A DNA stretch of 64,000 bases from the NCBI GenBank assembly GCA_937982565.1, contig CALJLN010000003.1, positions 248,001 through 312,000 of the forward strand, read 5' to 3'. The notes below the pieces were generated by a model that was not told the DNA's origin, searched no databases, and saw only the letters and a program-made list of their open reading frames with translations. This document shows, piece by piece, positions 35,313-43,977 of the stretch (position 1 is the first letter of the stretch; every line of letters begins with the position of its first letter). The stretch comes from UBA2421 sp002343075. GTDB taxonomy: Bacteria; Planctomycetota; Phycisphaerae; Tepidisphaerales; Tepidisphaeraceae. Both the position numbers and the translations under genes were made by a program.

Positions 35313-38300
35313 TTACGCAATTGGCTGAAGCGTTACATGCGTGTCGTAGAAACTCACGCTGCCGCCGACCGGGTCGAACATGCAGGTGTTCTTGACGACC
35401 GGGTCGGTCCACATTGCTGCGTTTGCGTGGATGCCCTTAGCTCGGCGGGCTTCGCCTTTGATGAGAGTGCCGTCGATGGTGATGTCCTCTGCGCCGGTAG
35501 CCCAGTGGCCAAACCCTAGCGCAAAGCTGACCACGCCAGGCCGCATGGTTTGTGTGAATACGAGTTTGCCAATCATCGGCTTGTTATGATCTGGTGTGAT
35601 CGGCCATGCACCCGCAGGGTTGGTGGCACTGCAGACCCGAACCATTTGCCCGTCGCCCAACCCGAGTTTCGCGGCATCGGCGGGGTTGATCAGGATGCCG
35701 TTGTCGGGCATGAGCGGCGTGAGCCAGGGGTTGGTGATCGTCCGGCTCTTGCACTGGCTGATCGTGCGATGGGTGATCAGCGTCAGATCGCCTTCCCTTC
35801 GGAGGGCGTCGGTCGGCTTGCCCGCGAAATCCTCGATGGGCACATCAACGGCGTACCCGGCGTACGATTTTCCGGTTCCGGCGTGAATCGTGCCTGCGGT
35901 CTTCTCCTGGTAGAGGTTCAGTTGCTTGGCGTACGGGTTGCCGGCCATGTCGCCCTTGTAGTTTTTCTCATGATCCTGGAACCGTCCGCCGCGATTCAGG
36001 ACGTAGACGACCTTCGGCCACACCTTCTCGCCAACGATCGCCTTCCATCGGTCGGCGTCGAAGATGGTCTTGGGAAGGTGCCGGCGTGCCTTTAGGAACA
36101 GCTCGATCTCGCGGGCATCCGCATCGGGAACCTGCTGCGAGCCATCCGGCTTCTCGCCAAAGGCCAGGTTCGCCACGCCGCGCAGGTAGAAGTCGTCGAA
36201 GTGACGGAAGTGCAATCCGTCACCGAGCCCGTTTTCACCGAACCCCGGCAGCTTAAGGTATTCGGCGATCGCGAGCATCATCGACTCGAAGCACTGCGGC
36301 ATCTTCTGCCCAAACACGTCGCAATCTTCGGGAATCGGTGCCATCACCGGTTGACGGACCGGCTGCACCTTCGCCGGAATGTTGGGGTGCGAACCCTGGA
36401 ACTCCCAGCGTTCGAGGAACGAGAGGTCAGGGAAGATGTAGTCGGCGTACATTGACGTCGTACCGACGATGATGTCGTTGCTGATGAACAGCGGCAGCTT
36501 TTCGACATCCCGAAGCACCTCGATGTTCGTATGGCCAGCCGGCAGCGCGTACGTCGGCGCGGCCATGTACTGGATAAGAACCTTGACCGGGTAGGGATAG
36601 GCGTCACCGATCGACGGAATGACTTCCTGATACATGTCGCTGGCCAGCGGGTACCAGTTTCGCTTGGCCGGGTAGCCGGCGAACAGGGTCGTCTTCTCGT
36701 AGTCGATGTCATGTCGGATCGAACTGATGCCGAATGGCTTGATCGCTCCGGGGACCGACGCGAGCTTGAACAATTCGCCCTTGCCCATCGTGTCATAGGT
36801 TGCGGCGGCGATCATGCCGCCTTTGTGGTCAAAGTTTCCCAACAGGACATTCAGCGACATCCACGCCAGAACGGCGTAGTAGCCGTTGGTGTGCTGGGCC
36901 GGACCGCGATGGATATCGACGCTGGCGGCCTTGCCCCAGCGGGCCAGTTCGCGGGCGACAGCGATGACGTCGTCGGCGCGGCAGTCTGCCATAGCACACC
37001 ATTCTTCGATGGTGTGCTGCATCGCCGATGCCTTGAGGATTTGCAGTCCCGATTTGACGGCCACGCCGTTGGGGAGCTTGGTGTCGACAAACAGGTCGCC
37101 GACTACGGGCTTGTCGGCGCTATTCGGATCCACCGCCGTCGGCACGCCGGCGACCATGGCGACGACCTCTTCGGCCTCGGCGAGCTTCAAGTCCTTGGCA
37201 CGAAGGAACTTACCGGGCTTTCCATCCTTTAGAACGACCAGCCACGTGGAGTTGGACCAGCTCAGTTCACCGTTTGCATTGGCGGCGGCCTTGTTGGCAT
37301 TGCCGAGGAATTTCGCGTTGAACGCCTCGTTGTCAAAGAACCAGCGAATCATGGCCATCGCCAGCGGGATGTCAGTGCCCGGCTTGAGCGGCAGCCACTT
37401 CCAGGCCTTGCTAGCCACTTTGCTGAAGCGCGGGTCGGCGACGGCAATGGTCGTGAACTTGTCCACCAGATTCTGAGTTAGCCTCACCGTGCGGTTCGGC
37501 GGGCCGTAGTTGGCCTCGAACAGGTTCGCGCCGACGAACAGGATGAACCGGCTGTTTTCGACATCCGCCTGCCAGTAGAACTTCTGCCCGCCCGAGAACT
37601 TGCCCGTGGCAGTATCGTACTGGTCGCTCATCGCTTTACAGGTGAAGTAAAGCGAGCCCTGGCACACGGTAGTGTGCCCATGAGCATTGGTAGAGCCCAT
37701 GGCCTGCGCGAAGCGCTTGTAAAAGTCGCCGCGACCGCCTTTCACCCGGCCCCAGTTCAGCACGATCTGGTTATTCTTTGGGCCAAAGTCGGGGTGTTCC
37801 GGGTCGATCAGCTTGTCAAGATTTGCTGCGTGCGTTTGCTTGAATGCCGAGACAAGATCGGCCTTTTTAGTCTTGTCCTTCTCTGCCCAGATCGCCTTGA
37901 TGTCGGTATCCATTGCCGCAGCGACTTTTGCATCTGTCAGCATGATCAGCGAACGGAGGCCCGAAACATCACGGGTTTCTTCCCCGGCGACGTTGGCAAA
38001 AAGCTTTCCGCCGTCGCAAACCTCCTTGATGGCCTGCGCGAAGGGGATGGTGACCCACTTATTCTCGCCGCGTTTACCGGCACGCTTCAGCACCTTGCGA
38101 AGTCGGTACGGGTCGTAGGCAGTTTGAAGGCCGGACTGTCCCTTGGGGCAGACCGCCCCGTCGACAGCGGCGGCATCGTCGAACGGCGTTTCGTACGGGA
38201 GATGCGGCAGCAGCGTCCAGGGGTTGTAGGGGTTGCCGTCGATCTTGCTGACGATTCCGTCCTGAATCTTGCATTTGATCCCACAACCGGTGTTGCATTG

Positions 38301-38489
38301 CAGGCAGGCCGAGTACAGCGTGTTTTCGGGGTTGGCCAGATCGTACGGCGCGTCCGGGCGGCCGCTGTTCAGTACAGCCGAGTCGGAAGCATCGGCACTC
38401 GACGCCAGTAGCCCGCTGCCGAGCAAAGCGCCGCCGGCAAGAAACTGCCGTCGCGATCGGTCTTGTGATGTTGTGTCGTTGGACTTCAT
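35313..38489 (-). CDS. Tat-exported molybdopterin oxidoreductase, tetrathionate/arsenate reductase group
   Basis: This 1058-residue protein begins with a twin-arginine signal (SRRQFLAGGALLGSGLL). A [4Fe-4S] site is formed by CLQCNTGCGIKC (Cys61, 64, 68) and Cys near 113 in VDGAVCPKG. The likely molybdenum ligand is Cys near 275 in HTTVCQGSLYF. The C-terminal cofactor domain has LITHRTISQCKSRTITNPW. By the segments YDPYRLRKVLKRAGKRGENKW and YIFPDLSFLERWEFQGSHP it groups with TtrA-type tetrathionate reductases and their ArrA/SrrA relatives. The physiological acceptor cannot be decided by eye. It is followed by moeA and mobA and preceded by NrfD and Fe-S subunits, a complete periplasmic enzyme complex. 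Confidence 0.87.
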   Translation of the reverse strand: MKSNDTTSQDRSRRQFLAGGALLGSGLLASSADASDSAVLNSGRPDAPYDLANPENTLYSACLQCNTGCGIKCKIQDGIVSKIDGNPYNPWTLLPHLPYETPFDDAAAVDGAVCPKGQSGLQTAYDPYRLRKVLKRAGKRGENKWVTIPFAQAIKEVCDGGKLFANVAGEETRDVSGLRSLIMLTDAKVAAAMDTDIKAIWAEKDKTKKADLVSAFKQTHAANLDKLIDPEHPDFGPKNNQIVLNWGRVKGGRGDFYKRFAQAMGSTNAHGHTTVCQGSLYFTCKAMSDQYDTATGKFSGGQKFYWQADVENSRFILFVGANLFEANYGPPNRTVRLTQNLVDKFTTIAVADPRFSKVASKAWKWLPLKPGTDIPLAMAMIRWFFDNEAFNAKFLGNANKAAANANGELSWSNSTWLVVLKDGKPGKFLRAKDLKLAEAEEVVAMVAGVPTAVDPNSADKPVVGDLFVDTKLPNGVAVKSGLQILKASAMQHTIEEWCAMADCRADDVIAVARELARWGKAASVDIHRGPAQHTNGYYAVLAWMSLNVLLGNFDHKGGMIAAATYDTMGKGELFKLASVPGAIKPFGISSIRHDIDYEKTTLFAGYPAKRNWYPLASDMYQEVIPSIGDAYPYPVKVLIQYMAAPTYALPAGHTNIEVLRDVEKLPLFISNDIIVGTTSMYADYIFPDLSFLERWEFQGSHPNIPAKVQPVRQPVMAPIPEDCDVFGQKMPQCFESMMLAIAEYLKLPGFGENGLGDGLHFRHFDDFYLRGVANLAFGEKPDGSQQVPDADAREIELFLKARRHLPKTIFDADRWKAIVGEKVWPKVVYVLNRGGRFQDHEKNYKGDMAGNPYAKQLNLYQEKTAGTIHAGTGKSYAGYAVDVPIEDFAGKPTDALRREGDLTLITHRTISQCKSRTITNPWLTPLMPDNGILINPADAAKLGLGDGQMVRVCSATNPAGAWPITPDHNKPMIGKLVFTQTMRPGVVSFALGFGHWATGAEDITIDGTLIKGEARRAKGIHANAAMWTDPVVKNTCMFDPVGGSVSFYDTHVTLQPIA

Positions 38490-38511
38490 GGTCGCATCCC
38501 TTTCTTACGGC

Positions 38512-39696
38512 TTATGCGGACAGATTCTCGCCAGCAAGGCGACGATAATACGGTTCGAGCAGCAGCCGATAGCCAAGGGCGAACAGCACTAGCGCTGCGC
38601 CAATGGCAAAGATGACGACAAGCCACTCGGTAGAATCAGGGAAATAGTTGTATGCCAGTCGCGGGTGCTGAAACGCGACGGCGATGCCTTCCAGTTCCGG
38701 TGTGGCATACGCCAGCCCCGGAATCACCAAGTTAAGAGGCACCATGACGAACGTCACCACCAACAGTACCGCCGCCAGCAGGAGTGCTCCGATCTGCCGT
38801 GGTAACACCGCCAACAGCAGCAGCGGCAGTAGAGTGCCCAGCCCGAGATGCACAACCCAGATCGTCCACCAGTACGGCCCGAACAACAGCAGATTCATGC
38901 CTTGTGTGCGCGCCGGCACGCCAGGGTAGAGCGCTACCAGCAGGTTCGCCATCGCCGCAATCGCACCGATGATCATCGCCCACATCAGAAACCGCCCCAA
39001 CTCCGATGCGGTTTCAACGTATTGGCTACGCCCCGCAAGCGGCGAGAAGAGCAGGTGTAGCAGCAGGATCAGCCCCGTACCGGCCACCAGTGACGACATC
39101 GCAAACGCCATCGGCAGCACCGCGCTGTTCCACATCGGCCGGGCGGCAATCACACCGAACAGCGAACCGATGACCAGGATCAGTGCGATCCCAGCCGGGA
39201 TGTTCACCCAGTTGAGCCACTTGATCAGGTCCTGATAGTCGTTGTGGTACGCCCAGAACTCGACGACCAGCAGAACCAGGTAGAACATATGCAACCAGAT
39301 CATCCAAGTCATTAGCGAGCCAAAGTCGGCGAAGACAAGTGCGCGCCACGCGCGGAACGGGTGGCCAAGGTCCATCCCGATGATCATCAGTGCCGCGGTG
39401 AGCGCGCAGATCGCAGTCAGCACAATCACAGGCCCCAGCGACTCGATGCCTTTGACGTGCAGCACGTGCTTCAGGGCGTAGTATCCGAGAATCATCCCCA
39501 CCTCGATCCATACGAGATACACGTAAACACCGACCCACAATCCCCAAGGCACGGCACTGCCCACAGTTCCGTGGGCACCCTGGGCTAAAACGCGGATCAT
39601 TCCAGCGGCGCCAGCGACGACGGCGATCAGGCCCAGCAGCAGCGACAGCCGAAAATCCCACTTACGTTCGAAACGATAGGTTGCGGTTGTGGCCAT
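38512..39696 (-). CDS. NrfD/PsrC-type membrane subunit
   Basis: This 394-residue membrane protein has about ten helices (for example LSLLLGLIAVVAGAAGMIRVL, VYLVWIEVGMILGYYALKHVL, WMIWLHMFYLVLLVVEFWAY). It belongs to the quinol-interacting NrfD/PsrC/TtrC type of subunit. It would anchor the exported molybdoenzyme and pass electrons between the quinone pool and the Fe-S subunit. It lies between those two genes with gaps of 17 and 22 bases. Confidence 0.85.
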   Translation of the reverse strand: MATTATYRFERKWDFRLSLLLGLIAVVAGAAGMIRVLAQGAHGTVGSAVPWGLWVGVYVYLVWIEVGMILGYYALKHVLHVKGIESLGPVIVLTAICALTAALMIIGMDLGHPFRAWRALVFADFGSLMTWMIWLHMFYLVLLVVEFWAYHNDYQDLIKWLNWVNIPAGIALILVIGSLFGVIAARPMWNSAVLPMAFAMSSLVAGTGLILLLHLLFSPLAGRSQYVETASELGRFLMWAMIIGAIAAMANLLVALYPGVPARTQGMNLLLFGPYWWTIWVVHLGLGTLLPLLLLAVLPRQIGALLLAAVLLVVTFVMVPLNLVIPGLAYATPELEGIAVAFQHPRLAYNYFPDSTEWLVVIFAIGAALVLFALGYRLLLEPYYRRLAGENLSA

Positions 39697-39713
39697 GGAT
39701 GACGCTCCGGTTC

Positions 39714-40631
39714 TTAGAAGATGTAGAACACCCGCGGTTTGGTGCCCATATGCGGGAGCAGAGTCTGCACCTGGTTCTTAGTGACCAGTTCGGTGACCAG
39801 CGATTCAGGGTCGTTAGCATCGCCAAAATATGTTGCGCGTCCGATGCAGGTTGTCGCGCACATCGGCAACTGGCCCGCCTCGAGTCGATGGAGGCAGAAG
39901 TGGCACTTGCGGGCGTTGCCCTTGGGCGATTTCTTTCCGCTGCGCTCTCGCTTCCAGTTTTTGGCGTACTCAAAGTTGGGCAGGTCTTCCCACGGCTGGA
40001 TACCGCCGAGAAGGGTTCGATCACCCGAATCGGGCGCACCCTCCGCCGCACCCTCGCCGTAGAACGAGCCGAAGTCGCTAGTACGGGCGTGATAGGGACA
40101 TGCCGTGATGCAGTAGCGACAGCCGATGCACTTGTCGTAGTCGATGGTGACAATCCCGTCGGGTCGCTTCCAGGTGGCCTTTACCGGGCATACCGGCACG
40201 CACGGCGGCTCCTCGCACTGCATGCACGGCCGCGGGGTGAAGCGGAGTTGTACGTTGGGGAACTCGCCCGACTCTTCCTTTACGACCGGTCGATAAACAA
40301 CGCCCGGGGGCAGCTTGTTCTCGGCGATGCATCCGATGGTGCAGGCATCGCAACCGACGCACTTGCGCGTATCGATCACCATGATCCACCGCCGTTGTTC
40401 GACCGGCTTGGCCATGGCCTTCACCAACTCTCGCTGCATGCGGACCAGCACATCCTCATTCGCCTTCGGTTTGATGTTGTTCAAAACGGGAAGATGGCGC
40501 ACGGTCCGATCCCCCGTCGGGTCTTGCGGCCTGCCGACCAACTTGTTCAGCGCCACGCCTGTCCCGACAGCGGCCGCGCCGGCCCCTGCGAGCGCGGTGA
40601 CGGTGACAAATTCTCGTCGATTCATGCTCAT
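39714..40631 (-). CDS. Four-cluster ferredoxin-like electron transfer subunit
   Basis: This protein of about 305 residues has a Tat-type signal (NRREFVTVTALAGAGAA) and many Cys motifs: CVGCDACTIGC, CMQCEEPPCVPVC, CIGCRYCITAC, and CHFCLHRLEAGQLPMCATTC. This is the NrfC/TtrB/DmsB pattern of four [4Fe-4S] clusters that wire the catalytic subunit to the NrfD protein. Its ATG (40631, or the second Met at 40625) overlaps the stop of the Rrf2 gene by four bases (ATGA), so translation is coupled. Confidence 0.9.
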   Translation of the reverse strand: MSMNRREFVTVTALAGAGAAAVGTGVALNKLVGRPQDPTGDRTVRHLPVLNNIKPKANEDVLVRMQRELVKAMAKPVEQRRWIMVIDTRKCVGCDACTIGCIAENKLPPGVVYRPVVKEESGEFPNVQLRFTPRPCMQCEEPPCVPVCPVKATWKRPDGIVTIDYDKCIGCRYCITACPYHARTSDFGSFYGEGAAEGAPDSGDRTLLGGIQPWEDLPNFEYAKNWKRERSGKKSPKGNARKCHFCLHRLEAGQLPMCATTCIGRATYFGDANDPESLVTELVTKNQVQTLLPHMGTKPRVFYIF

Positions 40632-41119
40632 GAGGAACCTCCGCGGTCGGCAAGCGGTGCCCGACCATGCTTGGTTTGACTGGGTTCAGTTTCTGAAGGT
40701 GAGCAGCACGTCTTTGGCGGGTAAAGCGCGATCAGATCGCGAACGCGCATCGTGCGCAGAATTTCTTCGAGACGATCACTGACGGGCTGAAGGAGTGTCT
40801 CCAGCGGGCAAAGCCGATCGCTCTCGCACAACCCCCGTTCGGTCAGCGCGGCCGGGTCGTACGGGCCGTCAACCGCCTCTACGATGTCCATCAAAGTCAG
40901 ATCGCTGATCCCCGCGCACGGCCGATACCCGCCCCCAACGCCGCGAACGCTTTCCAGGATCCGTCGCTTCGCCAATTCATAGAACACCTTGGCAACGGCG
41001 TGCCGCGGCGCCTGCGTACCTTTGGTCAACTCATCAACGCGACAATAACCGTCCGGTGGCAGCACGCTCAGGCGGAGCACGCCGGTGATTGCATATTGAC
41101 TTGGCGATGATAACAGCAT
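40628..41119 (-). CDS. Rrf2 family regulator with candidate Fe-S ligands
   Basis: The winged helix has the usual Rrf2 start (SSPSQYAITGVLRLS), the recognition part APRHAVAKVFYELAKRRIL and the wing SVRGVGGGYRPC, followed by LTLMDIVEAVDGP. Cys residues at GLCESDRLCPLETLL fit the three-Cys cluster ligand set of IscR/NsrR-type members, which sense Fe-S status, nitric oxide or redox state. As first gene of a molybdoenzyme operon it should control it, perhaps via the palindrome upstream. A further Cys pair (KTCC) lies in the C-terminal tail. Confidence 0.85.
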   Translation of the reverse strand: MLLSSPSQYAITGVLRLSVLPPDGYCRVDELTKGTQAPRHAVAKVFYELAKRRILESVRGVGGGYRPCAGISDLTLMDIVEAVDGPYDPAALTERGLCESDRLCPLETLLQPVSDRLEEILRTMRVRDLIALYPPKTCCSPSETEPSQTKHGRAPLADRGGSS

Positions 41120-41128
41120 TGGCGATAT

Positions 41129-41146
41129 TCAGACAACCTTGTCTGA
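41129..41146. promoter_or_regulatory. 18-bp perfect palindrome, candidate Rrf2 operator
   Basis: TCAGACAACCTTGTCTGA has 8-bp perfect arms and a 2-bp centre. It sits 10 bases upstream of the Rrf2 start, the place expected for an autoregulatory operator. No ribosome site is seen in between. Confidence 0.6.
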
Positions 41147-41358
41147 TTGTGTGATTCTCGTCTTGGCGACGATTGGGTCAAGAAGAAAACGGATGAAATA
41201 ATCCTGTTTTGGCGGTTAATGGCTACGCCGCCTCGCGATCCGGTCCATTTTCAATGAATCTCGCCGCAAACCACGAACTTGACGAGTCATGGATGCGTCA
41301 AAAGACCGCAGAGTCGGAAATTGCGATCTGATCCACGCCGCGTCCTAATGCTGCCGCA

Positions 41359-41544
41359 TCAGGAGCCGACGATTCGTTCGGAAGTCGTGACTCGATGCCA
41401 GCAATTGCGGCACGCACGCCGACGCCTGACATAGCCGACGGCGTGAGAGATCTTCACCAACTCAAAATGCCGGCAGCCGCATTTTGGGCACAGAAGGCCA
41501 CGCGCCGCGCCGGGTTTCGTCGAATTCGCCACCGGTGCCTTCAT
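41359..41544 (-). CDS. Small zinc-ribbon protein coupled to terminase
   Basis: This 61-residue protein (MKAPVANSTKPGAARG...) has the zinc ribbon CPKCGCRHFELVKI...RRRRACRNCWHRVTTSERI, like the NrdR N-terminal ribbon. Its ATG overlaps the terminase stop by four bases, so it was made with that protein. Small zinc-ribbon proteins are common behind terminase genes in planctomycete prophages; no role is established. Confidence 0.6.
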   Translation of the reverse strand: MKAPVANSTKPGAARGLLCPKCGCRHFELVKISHAVGYVRRRRACRNCWHRVTTSERIVGS

Positions 41545-43631
41545 GAACGCCTCCTCTGAATCTCCGAGAGCCGCATTCGCGGGCGGCGGGCCTGTTGCTT
41601 CGTCTCGGTCCCGAACAGCACCGCGCCAAGCATCGACGCGCCGACCGCGCAGCCCACAACGCAGTCGAGCCAATGGTTATCTGCACCCGGCGAGCGGAGT
41701 TTCCATTCATCCACTTGCCGTCCGCGTCCTTCAGTCTTCACGCGGAACTCGCTAGTGATGTGTTCTCCGAGCAGGCGGTGGTCGTGGCCGGCGAAGAGCG
41801 ATAGACAGCCTGGATCGCCCATCGGCACCGCCAGGCGGGCGTGGACGAAACTCTTCCAGTAGTTGGTGTCGATCAACCCATAGCGCACCGCCCGCTTGCC
41901 GTGCAGGCCAGGAATGCGCCAGTGCAGGCCGACGCGGTCTCCGCGCTTGGGCTTGTACTCCGAAAACGGTGTGCTGGCCGCTCCAACGTATTTGCCGTGG
42001 CTGGGCATCACGATCGCACTGTGCGTCGACTGGCGGCAGAACTGATAGATCACGTCCGTCGAGTTGCCCCAGTTCGCGTCGATCATGCAGCGCTCAATCT
42101 TCATCGCTGCGCCGTCGTCGCGCCGGTATTCACGCGCGAGCCGATCGTTGGTGAGCGTTTGGAGTCCAGCATAGATGACACCTTCCTGCCCGGTGCCGGT
42201 GTGGACGCTTGCGAGCGTTCGCTTGGCGTCGCGGAGGGTGAAGTAGTCGCGGCGCTGGTCCGGGTAGGTGCCGTAGTCGATTACATACCCGGTGAAGTCT
42301 TCTTCCCACCCGCAGATCATCCAGAACAGCAGCGTCCCCTGCACGTCGATGAACATGGTCAAGTGGTTCACGCCGACAGGAAGTTCGCCGCGTTTCATGC
42401 CGTTGGTCTTCGCCGCGATCTGATCTGCAGTGAGCAACGACTCATCGTCGGTAGATTCGGGCTTGGGCTCGTTCTGGTACTCGGCCCAGAACGCGGCGTC
42501 ACCGTGATCGAGCTTCAGGTTGATCGCGTGTTGAATTGCCGAGAGTTCATCGGGGTTATACCGCTGCGGCCAAGCGACAACCGTGCCGGCGTCCATGTCG
42601 ACCTGGTTGGTTCGGTAGAACTCAGTAGCCGCCGCGACACCCCGGTTATTCCGCTGTCCGTCAGCCCGGATCTGGGCGTACTGCTGCCACAGCTTCTCGT
42701 TCGACGGAAAGACGTAGACCATCTTCGTGCGTTCGCCTTGCCATTGCGGGTGCTTCTCGCGGTCCAGAATGCGGTCGGCCATGTCATCAGGACGCACTAC
42801 CGTCAGCGTCATCAGTCCCGCGATCTTTCGACCGGGGCCGGCGAGGCCGAGGATCGCGCCCGCGAGCACCTGTTCTCGCGTGTGACACTGGCTCGGTGAC
42901 CGCGCCGACTCATCCGTCTGTGGGTCGTCCAGCAGCACGAGCGACGGACGCACCGACTTCCCGTCCGATCGTTTGTGCTTCATGCCGCGAATGCGACCCG
43001 TGATGCCTGCGACCTTGATGATCGCACCGGATGCCACGCCGCTATCAATACTGGGCAGCACGATCTCCTTCGCGGTCCAGCCGATGTGCGTGCGAGCGCC
43101 GCGATAGAGTTGGCCGGCGGCGCGTTGGTGGATGCCCTCCAGCGCGCGGATCGGTCCGCACACTTCGCTGAAGTCCTCTTCGAGCAGATCGTTGTTCTCC
43201 AGCTCGCTCTTGATGCTGTCGAGCATGTCGGCGGCGTGTTCTTCATCGCTGCCGATCAACGCGATGAACTCCCGGTGGCCGAAGAGCAGCGCCCACAGAC
43301 AAGCCGTCTCGCACAACGTGGTCTTCCCGCTGCCGCGCGGCATCGCCATCGCGAACAAGCCGCCGTTGAGAACCGCCTCTTCGATCTTGGCGATCACCTT
43401 GAGGTGGTCCGGCGACCACGCCAGGTGGAACGTCTGTGGAAAGTACGCATCGCAGAAAGCGCGGAAGCTCTCGGACGCGCGTCGTCGACGATCGACGTCG
43501 CGCGGCTCGTGAACCCAGCCATCGGCACCGATGTCGCGCGACGATTCGCTTTGCGCCCGGCTGCGCGCGTTGACGGTGACCTTCCCCCCTAAACCCGGTC
43601 CACCGGAAGTGTTAGACTTTTGGTGGATCAA
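41541..43631 (-). CDS. Phage terminase large subunit-like protein, 5' end altered by IS
   Basis: This DNA-packaging ATPase/nuclease of about 690 residues has a Walker-A-type loop AMPRGSGKTTLCETACLWALL, an acidic Walker B-like VLLDDPQTDESARS, and nuclease-side Asp residues in FIDVQGTLLFWMICGW and MIDANWGNSTDV. The C-terminal ribonuclease-H-like half is complete. The first about 17 codons (to the GGKVT segment) come from the left end of the adjacent IS3-type element, so the native start is lost or replaced; the frame now begins at a TTG inside the IS. The protein is not similar by eye to the second terminase at 50.5-52.5 kb. It is a prophage remnant or transfer-module gene. Confidence 0.75.
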   Translation of the reverse strand: MIHQKSNTSGGPGLGGKVTVNARSRAQSESSRDIGADGWVHEPRDVDRRRRASESFRAFCDAYFPQTFHLAWSPDHLKVIAKIEEAVLNGGLFAMAMPRGSGKTTLCETACLWALLFGHREFIALIGSDEEHAADMLDSIKSELENNDLLEEDFSEVCGPIRALEGIHQRAAGQLYRGARTHIGWTAKEIVLPSIDSGVASGAIIKVAGITGRIRGMKHKRSDGKSVRPSLVLLDDPQTDESARSPSQCHTREQVLAGAILGLAGPGRKIAGLMTLTVVRPDDMADRILDREKHPQWQGERTKMVYVFPSNEKLWQQYAQIRADGQRNNRGVAAATEFYRTNQVDMDAGTVVAWPQRYNPDELSAIQHAINLKLDHGDAAFWAEYQNEPKPESTDDESLLTADQIAAKTNGMKRGELPVGVNHLTMFIDVQGTLLFWMICGWEEDFTGYVIDYGTYPDQRRDYFTLRDAKRTLASVHTGTGQEGVIYAGLQTLTNDRLAREYRRDDGAAMKIERCMIDANWGNSTDVIYQFCRQSTHSAIVMPSHGKYVGAASTPFSEYKPKRGDRVGLHWRIPGLHGKRAVRYGLIDTNYWKSFVHARLAVPMGDPGCLSLFAGHDHRLLGEHITSEFRVKTEGRGRQVDEWKLRSPGADNHWLDCVVGCAVGASMLGAVLFGTETKQQARRPRMRLSEIQRRRS
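43577..43588 (+). repeat. Left terminal inverted repeat of IS3-type element
   Basis: TGACCTTCCCCC, identical to the complement of the right end. Confidence 0.8.
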
Positions 43632-43645
43632 GGAGGATTCAGGTC

Positions 43646-43933
43646 ATGAAGAATGGTAAGAACGTCCGTCACACGACCGAGCAGATCGTGAACAAGCTTC
43701 GTCAGGCGGATGTTGAGTTGGCCAAGGGCCAGTCGATCGCGGTGGTTTGCAGGCAGATAGGCATCACGGACCAGACGTACTACCGGTGGCGGAAGGAGTA
43801 CGGCGGGTTGAAGGTCGATCAGGCGAAGCGGTTCAAGGAACTGGAGCAGGAGAACGCGCGTCTGAAGCGTCTGCTGGCGGAAGCGGAGCTGGACAAGGCG
43901 ATCCTTCGTGAGGCAGCCCGCCCAAACTTCTGA
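43646..43933 (+). CDS. IS3-type transposase OrfA
   Basis: This 95-residue protein has a helix-turn-helix (QSIAVVCRQIGITDQTYYRWRKEYGG) followed by a leucine-zipper-like stretch (RFKELEQENARLKRLLAEAELDKAIL), the IS3 OrfA layout that binds the terminal repeats. It ends AARPNF; the -1 frame continues as OrfB, so the full transposase should be made by programmed frameshift near 43920-43933. Confidence 0.9.
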   Translation: MKNGKNVRHTTEQIVNKLRQADVELAKGQSIAVVCRQIGITDQTYYRWRKEYGGLKVDQAKRFKELEQENARLKRLLAEAELDKAILREAARPNF

Positions 43934-43977
43934 GCCCGGTACGCCGGCGTGAGGCGGTTGATCGCGTCCAGGTTGAG

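Noticed and set aside
41841..42899. A 352-codon plus-strand frame inside the first terminase gene
   Set aside because: It is the antisense shadow of the terminase; the product has no recognisable domain and no ribosome site.
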